Shown in pieces: positions 13,436-21,015 of a stretch of DNA of 64,000 bases. The DNA is from Curtobacterium pusillum (GTDB lineage: Bacteria > Actinomycetota > Actinomycetes > Actinomycetales > Microbacteriaceae). The notes beneath the pieces were generated by a model. It searched no databases. It worked only from the letters and a program-made list of their open reading frames with translations, and was not told the origin of the DNA. Positions within the stretch are counted from its first letter, which is position 1; the number at the start of each line of letters is the position of its first letter. The stretch spans positions 1 through 64,000 of the forward strand of contig NZ_JABMCE010000069.1 in the NCBI RefSeq assembly GCF_013359865.1, read 5' to 3'. A program made the position numbers and the translations under genes.

Positions 13436-14475
13436 CAGACCACCGTTCCGAACTGCTGCGAGAAGCGGATGTCGCCCTCGAGGAAGTCACGCATGTCGTT
13501 CAGGCCGTTGCGGAACTGCAGCGTCCGCTCGATGCCCATGCCGAACGCGAAGCCCTGGTACTCGGCCGGGTCGATGCCGGCCGCACGCAGGACGTTGGGG
13601 TTGACCATGCCGCAGCCACCCCACTCGACCCACCGCGCGCCGCCCTTGGCGTTCGGCTGCCACACGTCCATCTCGGCGCTGGGCTCGGTGAACGGGAAGT
13701 AGTTCGGGCGGAGGCGGATCTGCGCCTCGGCACCGAACATCTGGCGCGCGAAGTGCTCGAGCGTGCCGCGCAGGTGTGCCATCGTCAGGCCCTTGTCGAT
13801 GGCGATGCCCTCGACCTGGGTGAAGACCGGCAGGTGCGTGGCGTCGAGCTCGTCGGCACGGTAGACCCGGCCCGGGGCGATAACGTACAGCGGGAGCTCG
13901 CGCGAGAGCAGCGACCGCACCTGCACCGGGGAGGTGTGGGTGCGCATGACCAGGTGACGGTCGACGGGCTCGACGAAGATGGTGTCGGCAATGGCCCGCG
14001 CGGGGTGGTCCGGGTCGAAGTTCAGCGCATCGAAGTTGAACCACTCGTGCTCGAGTTCGGGCCCCTCCGCCACTTCCCACCCCATGCCGACGAAGATGTC
14101 GGCGACGGTCTCGTTGAGGAGCGACAGCGGGTGGCGGGAGCCGGGAGCGCGACGGCTCGGGAGCGCGGTGACGTCGACGCGTTCGGCGTCGAGCCGGGCA
14201 CGTTCCTCGGCCTCGGCCAGGACGGTTTCCTGCGACGCGATCGCCTGGTTCACCTGCCCGCGGGCCCGTCCGACGAGCTTGCCGGCGGCGGCCTTCTGCT
14301 CCGGCGGCACGCTGCGCATCGACGCGTTCATCCGCGCCAGCGGCGACTGCTCACCGGTGTGCTCGGCCCTGGCCTGCTTCAGCTCGGCGACGGTCGTCGT
14401 GGCGCGGACCGCCGCGAGGGCCTGGTCCACCGCGTCGGCGACGGCCGATTCGCTGATCTCGAGAGGTTCTGACAC
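13435..14475 (-). CDS. pheS: Phenylalanyl-tRNA synthetase alpha subunit
   Basis: Catalytic class II subunit. At 346 residues it is normal length, with an N-terminal coiled coil (about 1-85) and class II motifs, including R-T-H-T-S-P-V-Q in the substrate pocket and the C-terminal G-F-A-F-G-M-G-I-E-R motif 3. Start assigned to GTG 14475, giving the usual N-terminus; 32 bases upstream is the methyltransferase stop. No T-box or leader-peptide attenuator is visible in that short gap. Confidence 0.97.
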   Translation of the reverse strand: MSEPLEISESAVADAVDQALAAVRATTTVAELKQARAEHTGEQSPLARMNASMRSVPPEQKAAAGKLVGRARGQVNQAIASQETVLAEAEERARLDAERVDVTALPSRRAPGSRHPLSLLNETVADIFVGMGWEVAEGPELEHEWFNFDALNFDPDHPARAIADTIFVEPVDRHLVMRTHTSPVQVRSLLSRELPLYVIAPGRVYRADELDATHLPVFTQVEGIAIDKGLTMAHLRGTLEHFARQMFGAEAQIRLRPNYFPFTEPSAEMDVWQPNAKGGARWVEWGGCGMVNPNVLRAAGIDPAEYQGFAFGMGIERTLQFRNGLNDMRDFLEGDIRFSQQFGTVV

Positions 14476-14507
14476 GAGACCCAAGCCTACCGGCCCCTGG
14501 GATACCG

Positions 14508-15359
14508 CTACCGCGTCCGGTGCGCGAAGGCCGACTCGTACAGGCACACCGACGCTGCGGTGGCGAGGTTCATCGACTCCGCCTTCCCGTAGATCGGCAC
14601 CTTGACCGCGCGGTCGACGAGCGCGAGGTCCTCCGACGTCAGTCCGCGGGCCTCGTTGCCGAAGACCCATGCGGTGGCGCCGTCGAGCATGCCGTCGGCA
14701 CGGACGTCAGGGAGGTCGTCTCCGGACACGTCCGCTGCCAGGACCGTGTAGCCGAGCGCCCGAGCGCGCGAGACGGCGTCCTCCAGCGTGACGCCCACCG
14801 ACACCGGCACGTGGAACAGGGAGCCGGTGGTCGACCGGACGACCTTCGGGTTGTACGGGTCGACGCTGCGCCCGGTGAGGACGACCGCGTCGGCGCCGGC
14901 CGCGTCCGCGGCACGGATGATGGTGCCGGCGTTGCCGGGATCACGCACCTGCTCCAGGATGGCGACGATCCCCGGCAGACCGCCCCGCGCCTCCAGGTCG
15001 GCATCGCCGGAGACGTCCGCGTCCGCAGCCGAGTCCGGGAAGACGTCCTTGACCGACGTCGGGAACTGCTGGCACACCGCGACCACGCCCTGCGGCGTCA
15101 CCGTGTCCGCCATCGCGTCGAGCACCTGCTCCGTCACGAACCACGTGTCGACCGCCGCGTCGTCGAGCCCGTAGCGCGCGGCCGCCGTCGGCGTGACGTA
15201 CAGCTCGCGCAGGAGCTCCGGGCGGTACTCGAGCGCCTCGCGAACCGCCTGCGGCCCCTCGAGCAGGAACAGTCCGGTGTCGGCGCGCACGTCCTTCTTC
15301 GACAGCGCTGCGACGGCACGGACACGGCCGGCCCTGGGGTTCTCGAGGAGATCGCTCAC
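14508..15359 (-). CDS. SpoU/TrmH-family RNA 2'-O-methyltransferase
   Basis: SAM-dependent ribose methyltransferase of the SPOUT fold, acting on rRNA or tRNA; the exact target cannot be told from sequence. The 283-residue protein has an N-terminal L30e-like substrate-binding part (about 1-100) and the three SpoU motifs: N-P-K-V-V-R-S-T-T-G-S-L-F, N-E-A-R-G-L, and M-N-L-A-T-A-A-S-V near the C-terminus. A methyltransferase between rplT and pheS is a common actinobacterial arrangement. Confidence 0.92.
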   Translation of the reverse strand: MSDLLENPRAGRVRAVAALSKKDVRADTGLFLLEGPQAVREALEYRPELLRELYVTPTAAARYGLDDAAVDTWFVTEQVLDAMADTVTPQGVVAVCQQFPTSVKDVFPDSAADADVSGDADLEARGGLPGIVAILEQVRDPGNAGTIIRAADAAGADAVVLTGRSVDPYNPKVVRSTTGSLFHVPVSVGVTLEDAVSRARALGYTVLAADVSGDDLPDVRADGMLDGATAWVFGNEARGLTSEDLALVDRAVKVPIYGKAESMNLATAASVCLYESAFAHRTR

Positions 15360-15387
15360 GGCACAAGTCTAGGAACCCCGGGAACGA

Positions 15388-15419
15388 CGAAGCCCCCGTC
15401 GGGAACGACGGGGGCTTCG
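15388..15419 (-). terminator. Terminator after rplT
   Basis: Perfect 13-bp arms CGAAGCCCCCGTC / GACGGGGGCTTCG around a 6-base loop, 16 bases beyond the rplT stop. It probably ends most infC-rpmI-rplT transcripts before the methyltransferase-pheST genes. Confidence 0.85.
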
Positions 15420-15435
15420 CGAGCAGAAGGACCGA

Positions 15436-15819
15436 CTACGCGGCCTTCGGGGCCGAGGTGTCGGCCGGGAGTGCCTTCTTGGCGGTCTCGACGAGCGCCG
15501 TGAACGTCTCGGGGTTGTTCACCGCGAGGTCCGCGAGGATGCGACGGTCGACCTCGACGCCGGCCAGGTTCAGACCCTGGATGAGGCGGTTGTAGGTGAG
15601 GCCGTTCGCACGCGAGGCAGCGTTGATGCGCTGGATCCAGAGGCGACGGAACTCGCCCTTCTTCGCGTGACGGTCGCGGTACGCGTAGACGAGGGAGTGG
15701 GTGACCTGCTCCTTGGCCTTGCGGTACAGGCGCGAACGCTGGCCGCGGTAGCCCTCGGCGCGCTCGAGGATGACGCGGCGCTTCTTGGCGGCGTTGACCG
15801 CTCTCTTTACTCGTGCCAT
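15436..15819 (-). CDS. rplT: 50S ribosomal protein L20
   Basis: Early-assembly 23S rRNA-binding protein. The 127-residue sequence is highly basic at the N-terminus (M-A-R-V-K-R-A-V) with the signature [11 protein letters not shown] and a conserved globular C-terminus. ATG preceded by AAAGGA. Third gene of the infC-rpmI-rplT operon. Confidence 0.98.
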   Translation of the reverse strand: MARVKRAVNAAKKRRVILERAEGYRGQRSRLYRKAKEQVTHSLVYAYRDRHAKKGEFRRLWIQRINAASRANGLTYNRLIQGLNLAGVEVDRRILADLAVNNPETFTALVETAKKALPADTSAPKAA

Positions 15820-15847
15820 TGATCTATTCCTTTACGTTCTGCGGGGC

Positions 15848-16042
15848 TCAGTGGCCGAGGAGCTTCTTGACGTTCTTCGCGTCAGCCTTGGCGAGGACCT
15901 GGTCCTCGTTGAGGCGGGCCTTGCGCTTCGCGCTCTTGACCTCGAGGTTGTGACGCATACCGGCCTGCTGCTTCATGATCTTGCCGCTGCCGGTGACCTT
16001 GAAGCGCTTCTTCGACCCGGAGTGGGTCTTCTGCTTGGGCAT
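15848..16042 (-). CDS. rpmI: 50S ribosomal protein L35
   Basis: 64-residue basic protein starting M-P-K-Q-K-T-H-S-G, the L35 signature, with [10 protein letters not shown] and ending K-K-L-L-G-H. It lies between infC and rplT with 28- and 59-base gaps, as in nearly all bacteria. Confidence 0.98.
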   Translation of the reverse strand: MPKQKTHSGSKKRFKVTGSGKIMKQQAGMRHNLEVKSAKRKARLNEDQVLAKADAKNVKKLLGH

Positions 16043-16101
16043 GGTGGTGCCTTTCCGTGGGATGGATGGGGAGCCGCGTCGTTGCGGTCGGTCGGTGGGA
16101 C

Positions 16102-16749
16102 CTATTCGGCCGGAGTCTCCGACTGCTCGGACTCGGCGGGCGCATCCGCGCCGTCCTTGCCCTTGGCAGCGTGCTCCGACGCACGACGCTCGGCCTTCTG
16201 AGCAGCGCGCTTGGCGTTCTGCTCGCCCTTGACGTCGGACTTGTTCTTGAGCGGGGCGATGATCATCGTCATGTTGCGGCCGTCCTGGGTCGGACGCGAC
16301 TCGACGACACCGAACTCGGCGATCTCCTCGGCGAACTTCTGGAGCAGACGGACACCCTGCTCCGGACGCGACTGCTCGCGGCCACGGAAGAGGATCATCG
16401 CCTTCACCTTGTCGCCACCGAGGAGGAAGCCCTCGGCGCGCTTGCGCTTCGTCTCGTAGTCGTGCGTGTCGATCTTCAGGCGGAAACGGACTTCCTTGAG
16501 GTCCGTGTTCACCTGGTTGCGACGCGCTTCCTTGGCCTTCTGAGCGGCCTCGTACTTGAACTTTCCGTAGTCCATGATCTTGGCCACGGGCGGCTTCGAG
16601 TTCGGCGCGACCTCGACCAGATCCAGCTCGGCTTCCTGCGCGAGGCGCAGTGCGACGGCGATGGGGACAACGCCGACCTGCTCGCCCTGGGGACCGACGA
16701 GTCGGACCTCGGGGACGCGGATTCGGTCGTTGGTACGGGGATCGGGAAT
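16102..16749 (-). CDS. infC: Translation initiation factor IF-3, probable AUU start
   Basis: Binds the 30S subunit and checks start-codon pairing. The 215-residue form begins [11 protein letters not shown] after the initiator, the usual actinobacterial start. It contains [11 protein letters not shown] at the domain boundary and a C-terminal domain ending in an acidic, low-complexity tail. No ATG or GTG lies at the family start. Instead AAGGAG, six bases, then ATT (16749-16747) stands there. AUU is the classical self-discriminating infC start through which IF-3 represses its own synthesis. A TTG at 16764 would add five residues but would place the Shine-Dalgarno inside the gene. Confidence 0.95.
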   Translation of the reverse strand: MPDPRTNDRIRVPEVRLVGPQGEQVGVVPIAVALRLAQEAELDLVEVAPNSKPPVAKIMDYGKFKYEAAQKAKEARRNQVNTDLKEVRFRLKIDTHDYETKRKRAEGFLLGGDKVKAMILFRGREQSRPEQGVRLLQKFAEEIAEFGVVESRPTQDGRNMTMIIAPLKNKSDVKGEQNAKRAAQKAERRASEHAAKGKDGADAPAESEQSETPAE

Positions 16750-17036
16750 GCGGAGCTCCTTCAATCAAGTGGTGGCCGTCCGGGGCGTTTGCCCTGGGCG
16801 ACGGCACGAGAGAGGAGATCTGACGCACGGATCGTGACCCGTTCGGCAGCCGCCCGACGCCGACCCCTGCGGGGGCAGCCTGCCGCGTGGGTGACCAGCA
16901 CGGCGGAGCGGTTGGGACCCGGTAGCCTGATGGTGCACGGCCGCGGGTGGGAGAGACTCCTCTTTCGTGACGCAGTTCGAGCACCCGAGGGCGCACGGAC
17001 AGCATCTGCCGCGACAGAGTCTAGCAGAGGAGCACC

Positions 17037-17390
17037 GTGACCGACACCCCGCCGAACGAGCCCACCGGCGCCGAGGAGGCCCGCGACATCTCGGAGGTGC
17101 CCGCGGTCGAGCTGATCAACACCGTCGCCGTGCACCTCCTCAGCGCCGCAGCGGTGAAGGTCGGCCTGGCCGACGACCCGCAGGAGCAGACCGACCTCGA
17201 CGAGGCCCGGAAGCTCATCACCGCACTCGCCGGCCTGGTCACGGCCGCGGCGACGGAGATCGGCGACCACCACGCCCGTCCGCTGCGCGACGGCCTGCGG
17301 TCGGTGCAGCTCGCCTTCCGCGAGGCGTCGACGATCCAGGACGCGCCCGGGGCGGGCCCGGGCGAGAAGTACACCGGGCCGGTCAACTGA
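17037..17390 (+). CDS. DUF1844 family protein
   Basis: Small 117-residue acidic protein of unknown function, divergent from infC across a 287-base gap that holds both promoters and the infC leader. The central stretch, about residues 22-100, with V-E-L-I-N-T-V-A-V-H-L-L and Q-T-D-L-D-E-A-R-K-L-I, matches DUF1844 as commonly found beside infC in actinobacteria. GTG start with GAGGAG upstream. No catalytic motif or membrane segment is visible. Confidence 0.8.
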   Translation: MTDTPPNEPTGAEEARDISEVPAVELINTVAVHLLSAAAVKVGLADDPQEQTDLDEARKLITALAGLVTAAATEIGDHHARPLRDGLRSVQLAFREASTIQDAPGAGPGEKYTGPVN

Positions 17391-17405
17391 CCGACGCGAG
17401 CCACT

Positions 17406-17453
17406 GACGGACTGGAGGCGCGGGAGCAGCTGGCACCGCGCCTCCAGTCCGTC
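17406..17453. terminator. Hairpin built from a GGAGGCGCGG pair between convergent genes
   Basis: Perfect 18-bp arms (17406-17423 and 17436-17453), each carrying the 10-mer GGAGGCGCGG or its complement, with a 12-base loop. It sits between the DUF1844 stop and the maltokinase stop, so it can serve as a bidirectional terminator. Confidence 0.8.
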
Positions 17454-17492
17454 ACCGTGTCGCCTTCGCGAGCCGTTGGTGCGTTCGCGCGC

Positions 17493-18797
17493 TCAGGCCG
17501 CGCTGCGCGCGACCAACCGGGTGACGGCTGCGAGCGGGATGCCGACCCAGCCGGGGCGGTTGCGGGTCTCGTAGACGACCTCGTAGACGGCCTTGTCCAG
17601 TTCGAACGCGTCGAGCAGTTCGCGGTGCGCGCGGAGGTCCGCGCTCGTCCCGCGCTGGTACCCGTCGAGGAACGCCGAGCGCGCGGCGTGCGCCCACTCC
17701 CCCGCGTCGACCGGGTCGGCGTCCTGCGCGAGCGCGCCGGCGACGTAGTCGAACGACCGCAGCATGCCGGCGACGTCCCGGAGGGTGACGTCGGGCAGGG
17801 AGCGTTCGGCGAGCGGGCGGAGCGGTTCGCCCTCGAAGTCGAGGAACACCCACCCGCGCGGCTCCGGGGCGGCGAGGACCTGGCCGAGGTGCAGGTCCCC
17901 GTGGATGCGCTGGAGGTCCGGCCACACGGCCTGCTCGGCGCGGGCGTAGACCGCGCGGACGGCGTCGACGTGGGCGGCGACCGCGGGGGCCTCGCGGGCT
18001 GCTGCGGCCAGGCGCCGGTGCATGGCGGCGATCGCCGTCGTGCGGCGCTCCTCGTCGGCGGGTTCGGTGGGGAGCGCCGTGGCCAGGGTCCGGTGCACCT
18101 CGGCGAGCGCGGCGCCGAGACGGTCCGCCTCGGTCGCGAACGAGGTGCCCTGCCGGGCGTCGCGGAGCGCCACGCGCCAGGCGTCCTCGAGGCCGGGGAG
18201 GAACTCCTGCGCGAACGCGAGGTGCCCCCTGGCGATGCCCTCGGGGCGGCCGGTGTCGGGCCAGGTGCTGCGGAGAGCGCCGTACACCCGCGGTACCCGG
18301 CTGCTGCCGGCGGCGGAGAGCGCGAGCTGCGTGGTGACGTCCGGGTTGTCGCCGTGGTGCAGCACGCGGAAGACCTTCACGATGACCTGCTCGCCGTCCT
18401 CTGTGTCGCAGATGACGGAGGTGTTCGACTGCTCACCGCTGAGGACCCGCGAGGCCGTCACCGTGCCGATCGGCCGGAGGCTCTCGTCATCGGCGTCGAT
18501 GCGGGCCGCGAGGTCACGGATCCAGTCGGGGTCGGTGGTCGCGTCACGGAGGGTCCCGGTCCCGTCGTGCGTGACGGGTGCCTGGTAGAGGACCGGGCCC
18601 GTGGGGGCGTCGTCGAGGACGAGCCGGGTGCCGTCGGTCTCCGCGAGCGTGCGGAGCCGTGGGTTCGTGCCCTTCGCGGTGTACCAGCGCTGGTGGGCGA
18701 TCCAGTCCGCGAGGGTGCGGTCGTCCGGCGCGTGGGTGGGCGCGCCGGTGCGGTCGATGGGCTCGCCGGGGGCCTGGTCGGGTGCCGCGTCGCTCAT
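17493..18797 (-). CDS. Maltokinase-like aminoglycoside-phosphotransferase-fold kinase
   Basis: Maltokinases make maltose 1-phosphate from maltose and ATP, the donor for GlgE alpha-glucan synthesis. The 434-residue protein has the N-terminal cap with Q-R-W-Y-T-A-K, a kinase core with V-I-V-K-V-F-R, and the diagnostic catalytic block I-H-G-D-L-H-L-G-Q-V-L followed by F-L-D-F-E-G-E-P-L-R-P-L-A-E-R. Unusually, no treS, glgE or glgB lies nearby, although Mak is often linked or fused to TreS. Its partners would have to be elsewhere. ATG start at 18797. Confidence 0.82.
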   Translation of the reverse strand: MSDAAPDQAPGEPIDRTGAPTHAPDDRTLADWIAHQRWYTAKGTNPRLRTLAETDGTRLVLDDAPTGPVLYQAPVTHDGTGTLRDATTDPDWIRDLAARIDADDESLRPIGTVTASRVLSGEQSNTSVICDTEDGEQVIVKVFRVLHHGDNPDVTTQLALSAAGSSRVPRVYGALRSTWPDTGRPEGIARGHLAFAQEFLPGLEDAWRVALRDARQGTSFATEADRLGAALAEVHRTLATALPTEPADEERRTTAIAAMHRRLAAAAREAPAVAAHVDAVRAVYARAEQAVWPDLQRIHGDLHLGQVLAAPEPRGWVFLDFEGEPLRPLAERSLPDVTLRDVAGMLRSFDYVAGALAQDADPVDAGEWAHAARSAFLDGYQRGTSADLRAHRELLDAFELDKAVYEVVYETRNRPGWVGIPLAAVTRLVARSAA

Positions 18798-18953
18798 GGG
18801 GCGAACCGTACGCGCCGGGTGCTGTGGGCGGCGCCGCGGTCACGGTCTCGCGTGCGTTCGCTCCTCCCTCCACAGCGGGATGATCGCGTGCTGCGTCCAC
18901 AGAACGCGTCGCGTGGCGTGCCGCGTCGGCCGGAGCGGACGACACTCGTCGAC

Positions 18954-20432
18954 ATGCAGACCCCGAACCAGGAGCCGCACGGCCGCACCGACCCCCGTTG
19001 CACGTGGCGCATCGCCGACGACCGTCGGCTGCCCGCCCTCGAGCCCTTCGCCGACGACGTCCGGCGGTACGACCCCGTCGTGCTCCGGGAACGGTTGTGG
19101 GACACGGACGACCGCGCCCTGGCGGCCGAGGGCGTCGAGCTGCTCCGCTCGGATACCGGCTGGTCCGTCGACCGCGGGGACGGGCCGGTCCCGGTCGCCC
19201 CGGACCTCGACGGCGGGGACGACCCCGACGCGGACCGTGTGCCGCGCGACGCGGTGGAGATCTTCCTCCGTGGTCGGGCGCTCCGGGTGGTGCGGGTCCG
19301 CGACACGGTGACGACCCTGGTCGAGCTCCGCGGGCGCGACGGGCGGCTCCGGGCCGAGGTGGCCGACGTCCGCGTGGACGAGGGCGACCCCGACACGGCG
19401 ATGCTCCGGTCGGCGCGGTGGTGGGCGCTGAGCGACGATGGACACCACGGGACGGTCGCTCGTGCCGCAGAGCGGGCACTGGCGGACGCGGCGGAGCCCG
19501 GCGGGGACGATCCCGGGGACCACCACGGCCCTGCGGCGTCCCGCCCCCGGCTCGAACCCCTCCGTCGGAGCGGGACGTCGAAGCGTCCGCGGCGCGGGAC
19601 GGCGGCCGCGGCCCTGCGCGAGGTGCTCCGGTCCCTCCGGGCCGACCTCGTCGCGGTCGACCCGCGTGTGCGGGCGGACGAGCACGAGTCCGTGCACGAC
19701 CTCCGGAAGGTGCTGCGCCGACTGCGGAGCGTGCTCGCCGCGTACCGTGGCGCGCTGGACCGAGGCGCGACGGAGACCCTCCGCGCCGAGCTCGCCGAGA
19801 CGGCCCGGGTGGCGGGGGTCGCCCGGGACGCCGAGGTCCTGCGCGATCGCCTCCTGCGGACCGCCGCCCGCGCACCCGAGGGGTACGTGGACGCCGCGAC
19901 CCTCGACCGGATCGGCGCGCACCTCGCCGAGTCACGGAACGCGGCGGCCGGGGACCTGCGGCGCGCCCTGCGCTCGGCCGCGTGGTTCTCGGCGCTGGAC
20001 CACCTCGACGACCTCATCGAGCGGGCACCCGCTGGACCGCACGCGGACGACGACGCCTCCACGTTCGCCGCGCGGCGCATGGGACGGGAGCGTGCCCGCG
20101 TGGCGAAGACGCTCGAGCACCGCATCGAGGGTCTCGACGAACTGCACGAGGTCCGGAAGGCAGCGCGACGGCTGCGCTACGCACTGCAGGCCGCCGGCGA
20201 CGGGCCCGACCTCGGGAAGCGCCGGCTCGGGCTGCTGAAGCGCGTGCAGGAGTCACTCGGCGAGGTGCTCGACGCCGCCCATGCCACCGCTGCGTACCGG
20301 GAGCTGGCGGAGCTCGCGGCTCGTGGTGGCGCGGACACGTTCGGGTACGGGGCGCTGGCGACGACCGAGCACGCCGCCGTCGAGCGCGGCTGGGACCGCG
20401 CGAGGAAGGTGCTCGCACGGCTGCGGGCGTGA
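18954..20432 (+). CDS. CHAD domain protein with degenerate CYTH-like N-terminus
   Basis: CHAD domains are helical, histidine-rich and bind inorganic polyphosphate. The 492-residue protein has an N-terminal beta-rich stretch (about 20-150) resembling a divergent CYTH triphosphate tunnel domain, a Gly/Pro/Asp-rich linker (about 160-210), and then a CHAD domain. The CHAD domain shows both hallmark helices, H-D-L-R-K-V-L-R-R-L-R-S and H-E-V-R-K-A-A-R-R-L-R-Y. Start chosen at ATG 18954; the upstream frame is only the shadow of the maltokinase gene. No convincing Shine-Dalgarno is seen. Polyphosphate binding is inferred from family. Confidence 0.8.
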   Translation: MQTPNQEPHGRTDPRCTWRIADDRRLPALEPFADDVRRYDPVVLRERLWDTDDRALAAEGVELLRSDTGWSVDRGDGPVPVAPDLDGGDDPDADRVPRDAVEIFLRGRALRVVRVRDTVTTLVELRGRDGRLRAEVADVRVDEGDPDTAMLRSARWWALSDDGHHGTVARAAERALADAAEPGGDDPGDHHGPAASRPRLEPLRRSGTSKRPRRGTAAAALREVLRSLRADLVAVDPRVRADEHESVHDLRKVLRRLRSVLAAYRGALDRGATETLRAELAETARVAGVARDAEVLRDRLLRTAARAPEGYVDAATLDRIGAHLAESRNAAAGDLRRALRSAAWFSALDHLDDLIERAPAGPHADDDASTFAARRMGRERARVAKTLEHRIEGLDELHEVRKAARRLRYALQAAGDGPDLGKRRLGLLKRVQESLGEVLDAAHATAAYRELAELAARGGADTFGYGALATTEHAAVERGWDRARKVLARLRA

Positions 20433-20460
20433 GGAGCCGCCGGTCTGGGAGGATGACCAG

Positions 20461-20916
20461 GTGCCGCACTACCTCGAGGACCTCGCCGCCGGACAGACCT
20501 TCACGACCCCGGGTCGCACGATCACGGAGGCGGACGTGGTGTCGTTCGCCTCGTGGACGAACGACAACAACCAGGTCCACACCGACGTCGAGTTCGCCGC
20601 GAAGACCCGGTACGGGCAGCGCATCGTGCACGGGCTGCTCGGGACGTCGCTGTGCCTCGGACTCATTGCACGCACTGGGGTGTTCGAGGGGTCGGCCGTG
20701 GCACTGCTCGGGATCGACCAGTGGCGCTTCACCGCCCCGGTGTTCATCGGCGACACACTGACGTGCGACGTCGAGATCCTGTCCACCCGTCTGACGAGTT
20801 CGGGGAGGACCGGCATCGTCGAGCGGACGGTGTCGCTCCGCAACCAGCGCGGCGAGGTCGTCCAGCAGGGACGCATGGACGTGATGGTGCTCACGCGCGA
20901 CGCCGCGATCGGCTGA
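20461..20916 (+). CDS. MaoC-like hotdog-fold dehydratase
   Basis: 151-residue single hotdog domain of the MaoC/R-hydratase type, which hydrates or dehydrates acyl-CoA esters. The hydratase motif is present as N-D-N-N-Q-V-H-T-D near residue 35, with a conserved I-V-H-G-L-L-G segment. GTG start at 20461 with GGGAGG 9 bases upstream, 28 bases after the CHAD gene and probably co-transcribed. The substrate cannot be predicted. Confidence 0.85.
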   Translation: MPHYLEDLAAGQTFTTPGRTITEADVVSFASWTNDNNQVHTDVEFAAKTRYGQRIVHGLLGTSLCLGLIARTGVFEGSAVALLGIDQWRFTAPVFIGDTLTCDVEILSTRLTSSGRTGIVERTVSLRNQRGEVVQQGRMDVMVLTRDAAIG

Positions 20917-20942
20917 GCGCCGCCGCTGCCCTCCTTCCGGCG

Positions 20943-20972
20943 AGGAATCGTGGTTCCGGCAAGGAATCGTGG
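20943..20972. repeat. Direct repeat in the GH2 promoter region
   Basis: AGGAATCGTGG occurs at 20943-20953 and again at 20962-20972, a 19-bp period, just upstream of the candidate LacI operator. It may be a regulator site or chance; it is not palindromic. Confidence 0.5.
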
Positions 20973-20980
20973 CACACCTC

Positions 20981-20996
20981 TTTACAACGATGTACA
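20981..20996. promoter_or_regulatory. LacI-family-type operator upstream of the GH2 gene
   Basis: TTTACAACGATGTACA is a 16-bp imperfect palindrome (12 of 16 positions symmetric) centred on CG, the arrangement typical of LacI/GalR-family operators. It ends 19 bases before the glycosidase start codon. No LacI-type gene is in the window, so the regulator would act from elsewhere. Confidence 0.55.
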
Positions 20997-21015
20997 GCGC
21001 CGCCAGCATGGAAGC

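Noticed and set aside
16775..16805. Possible L20/IF-3-type RNA leader hairpin upstream of infC (GCCGTC/GACGGC)
   Set aside because: Only six outer base pairs are convincing and no pseudoknot like known L20 leaders could be drawn; not enough to list.
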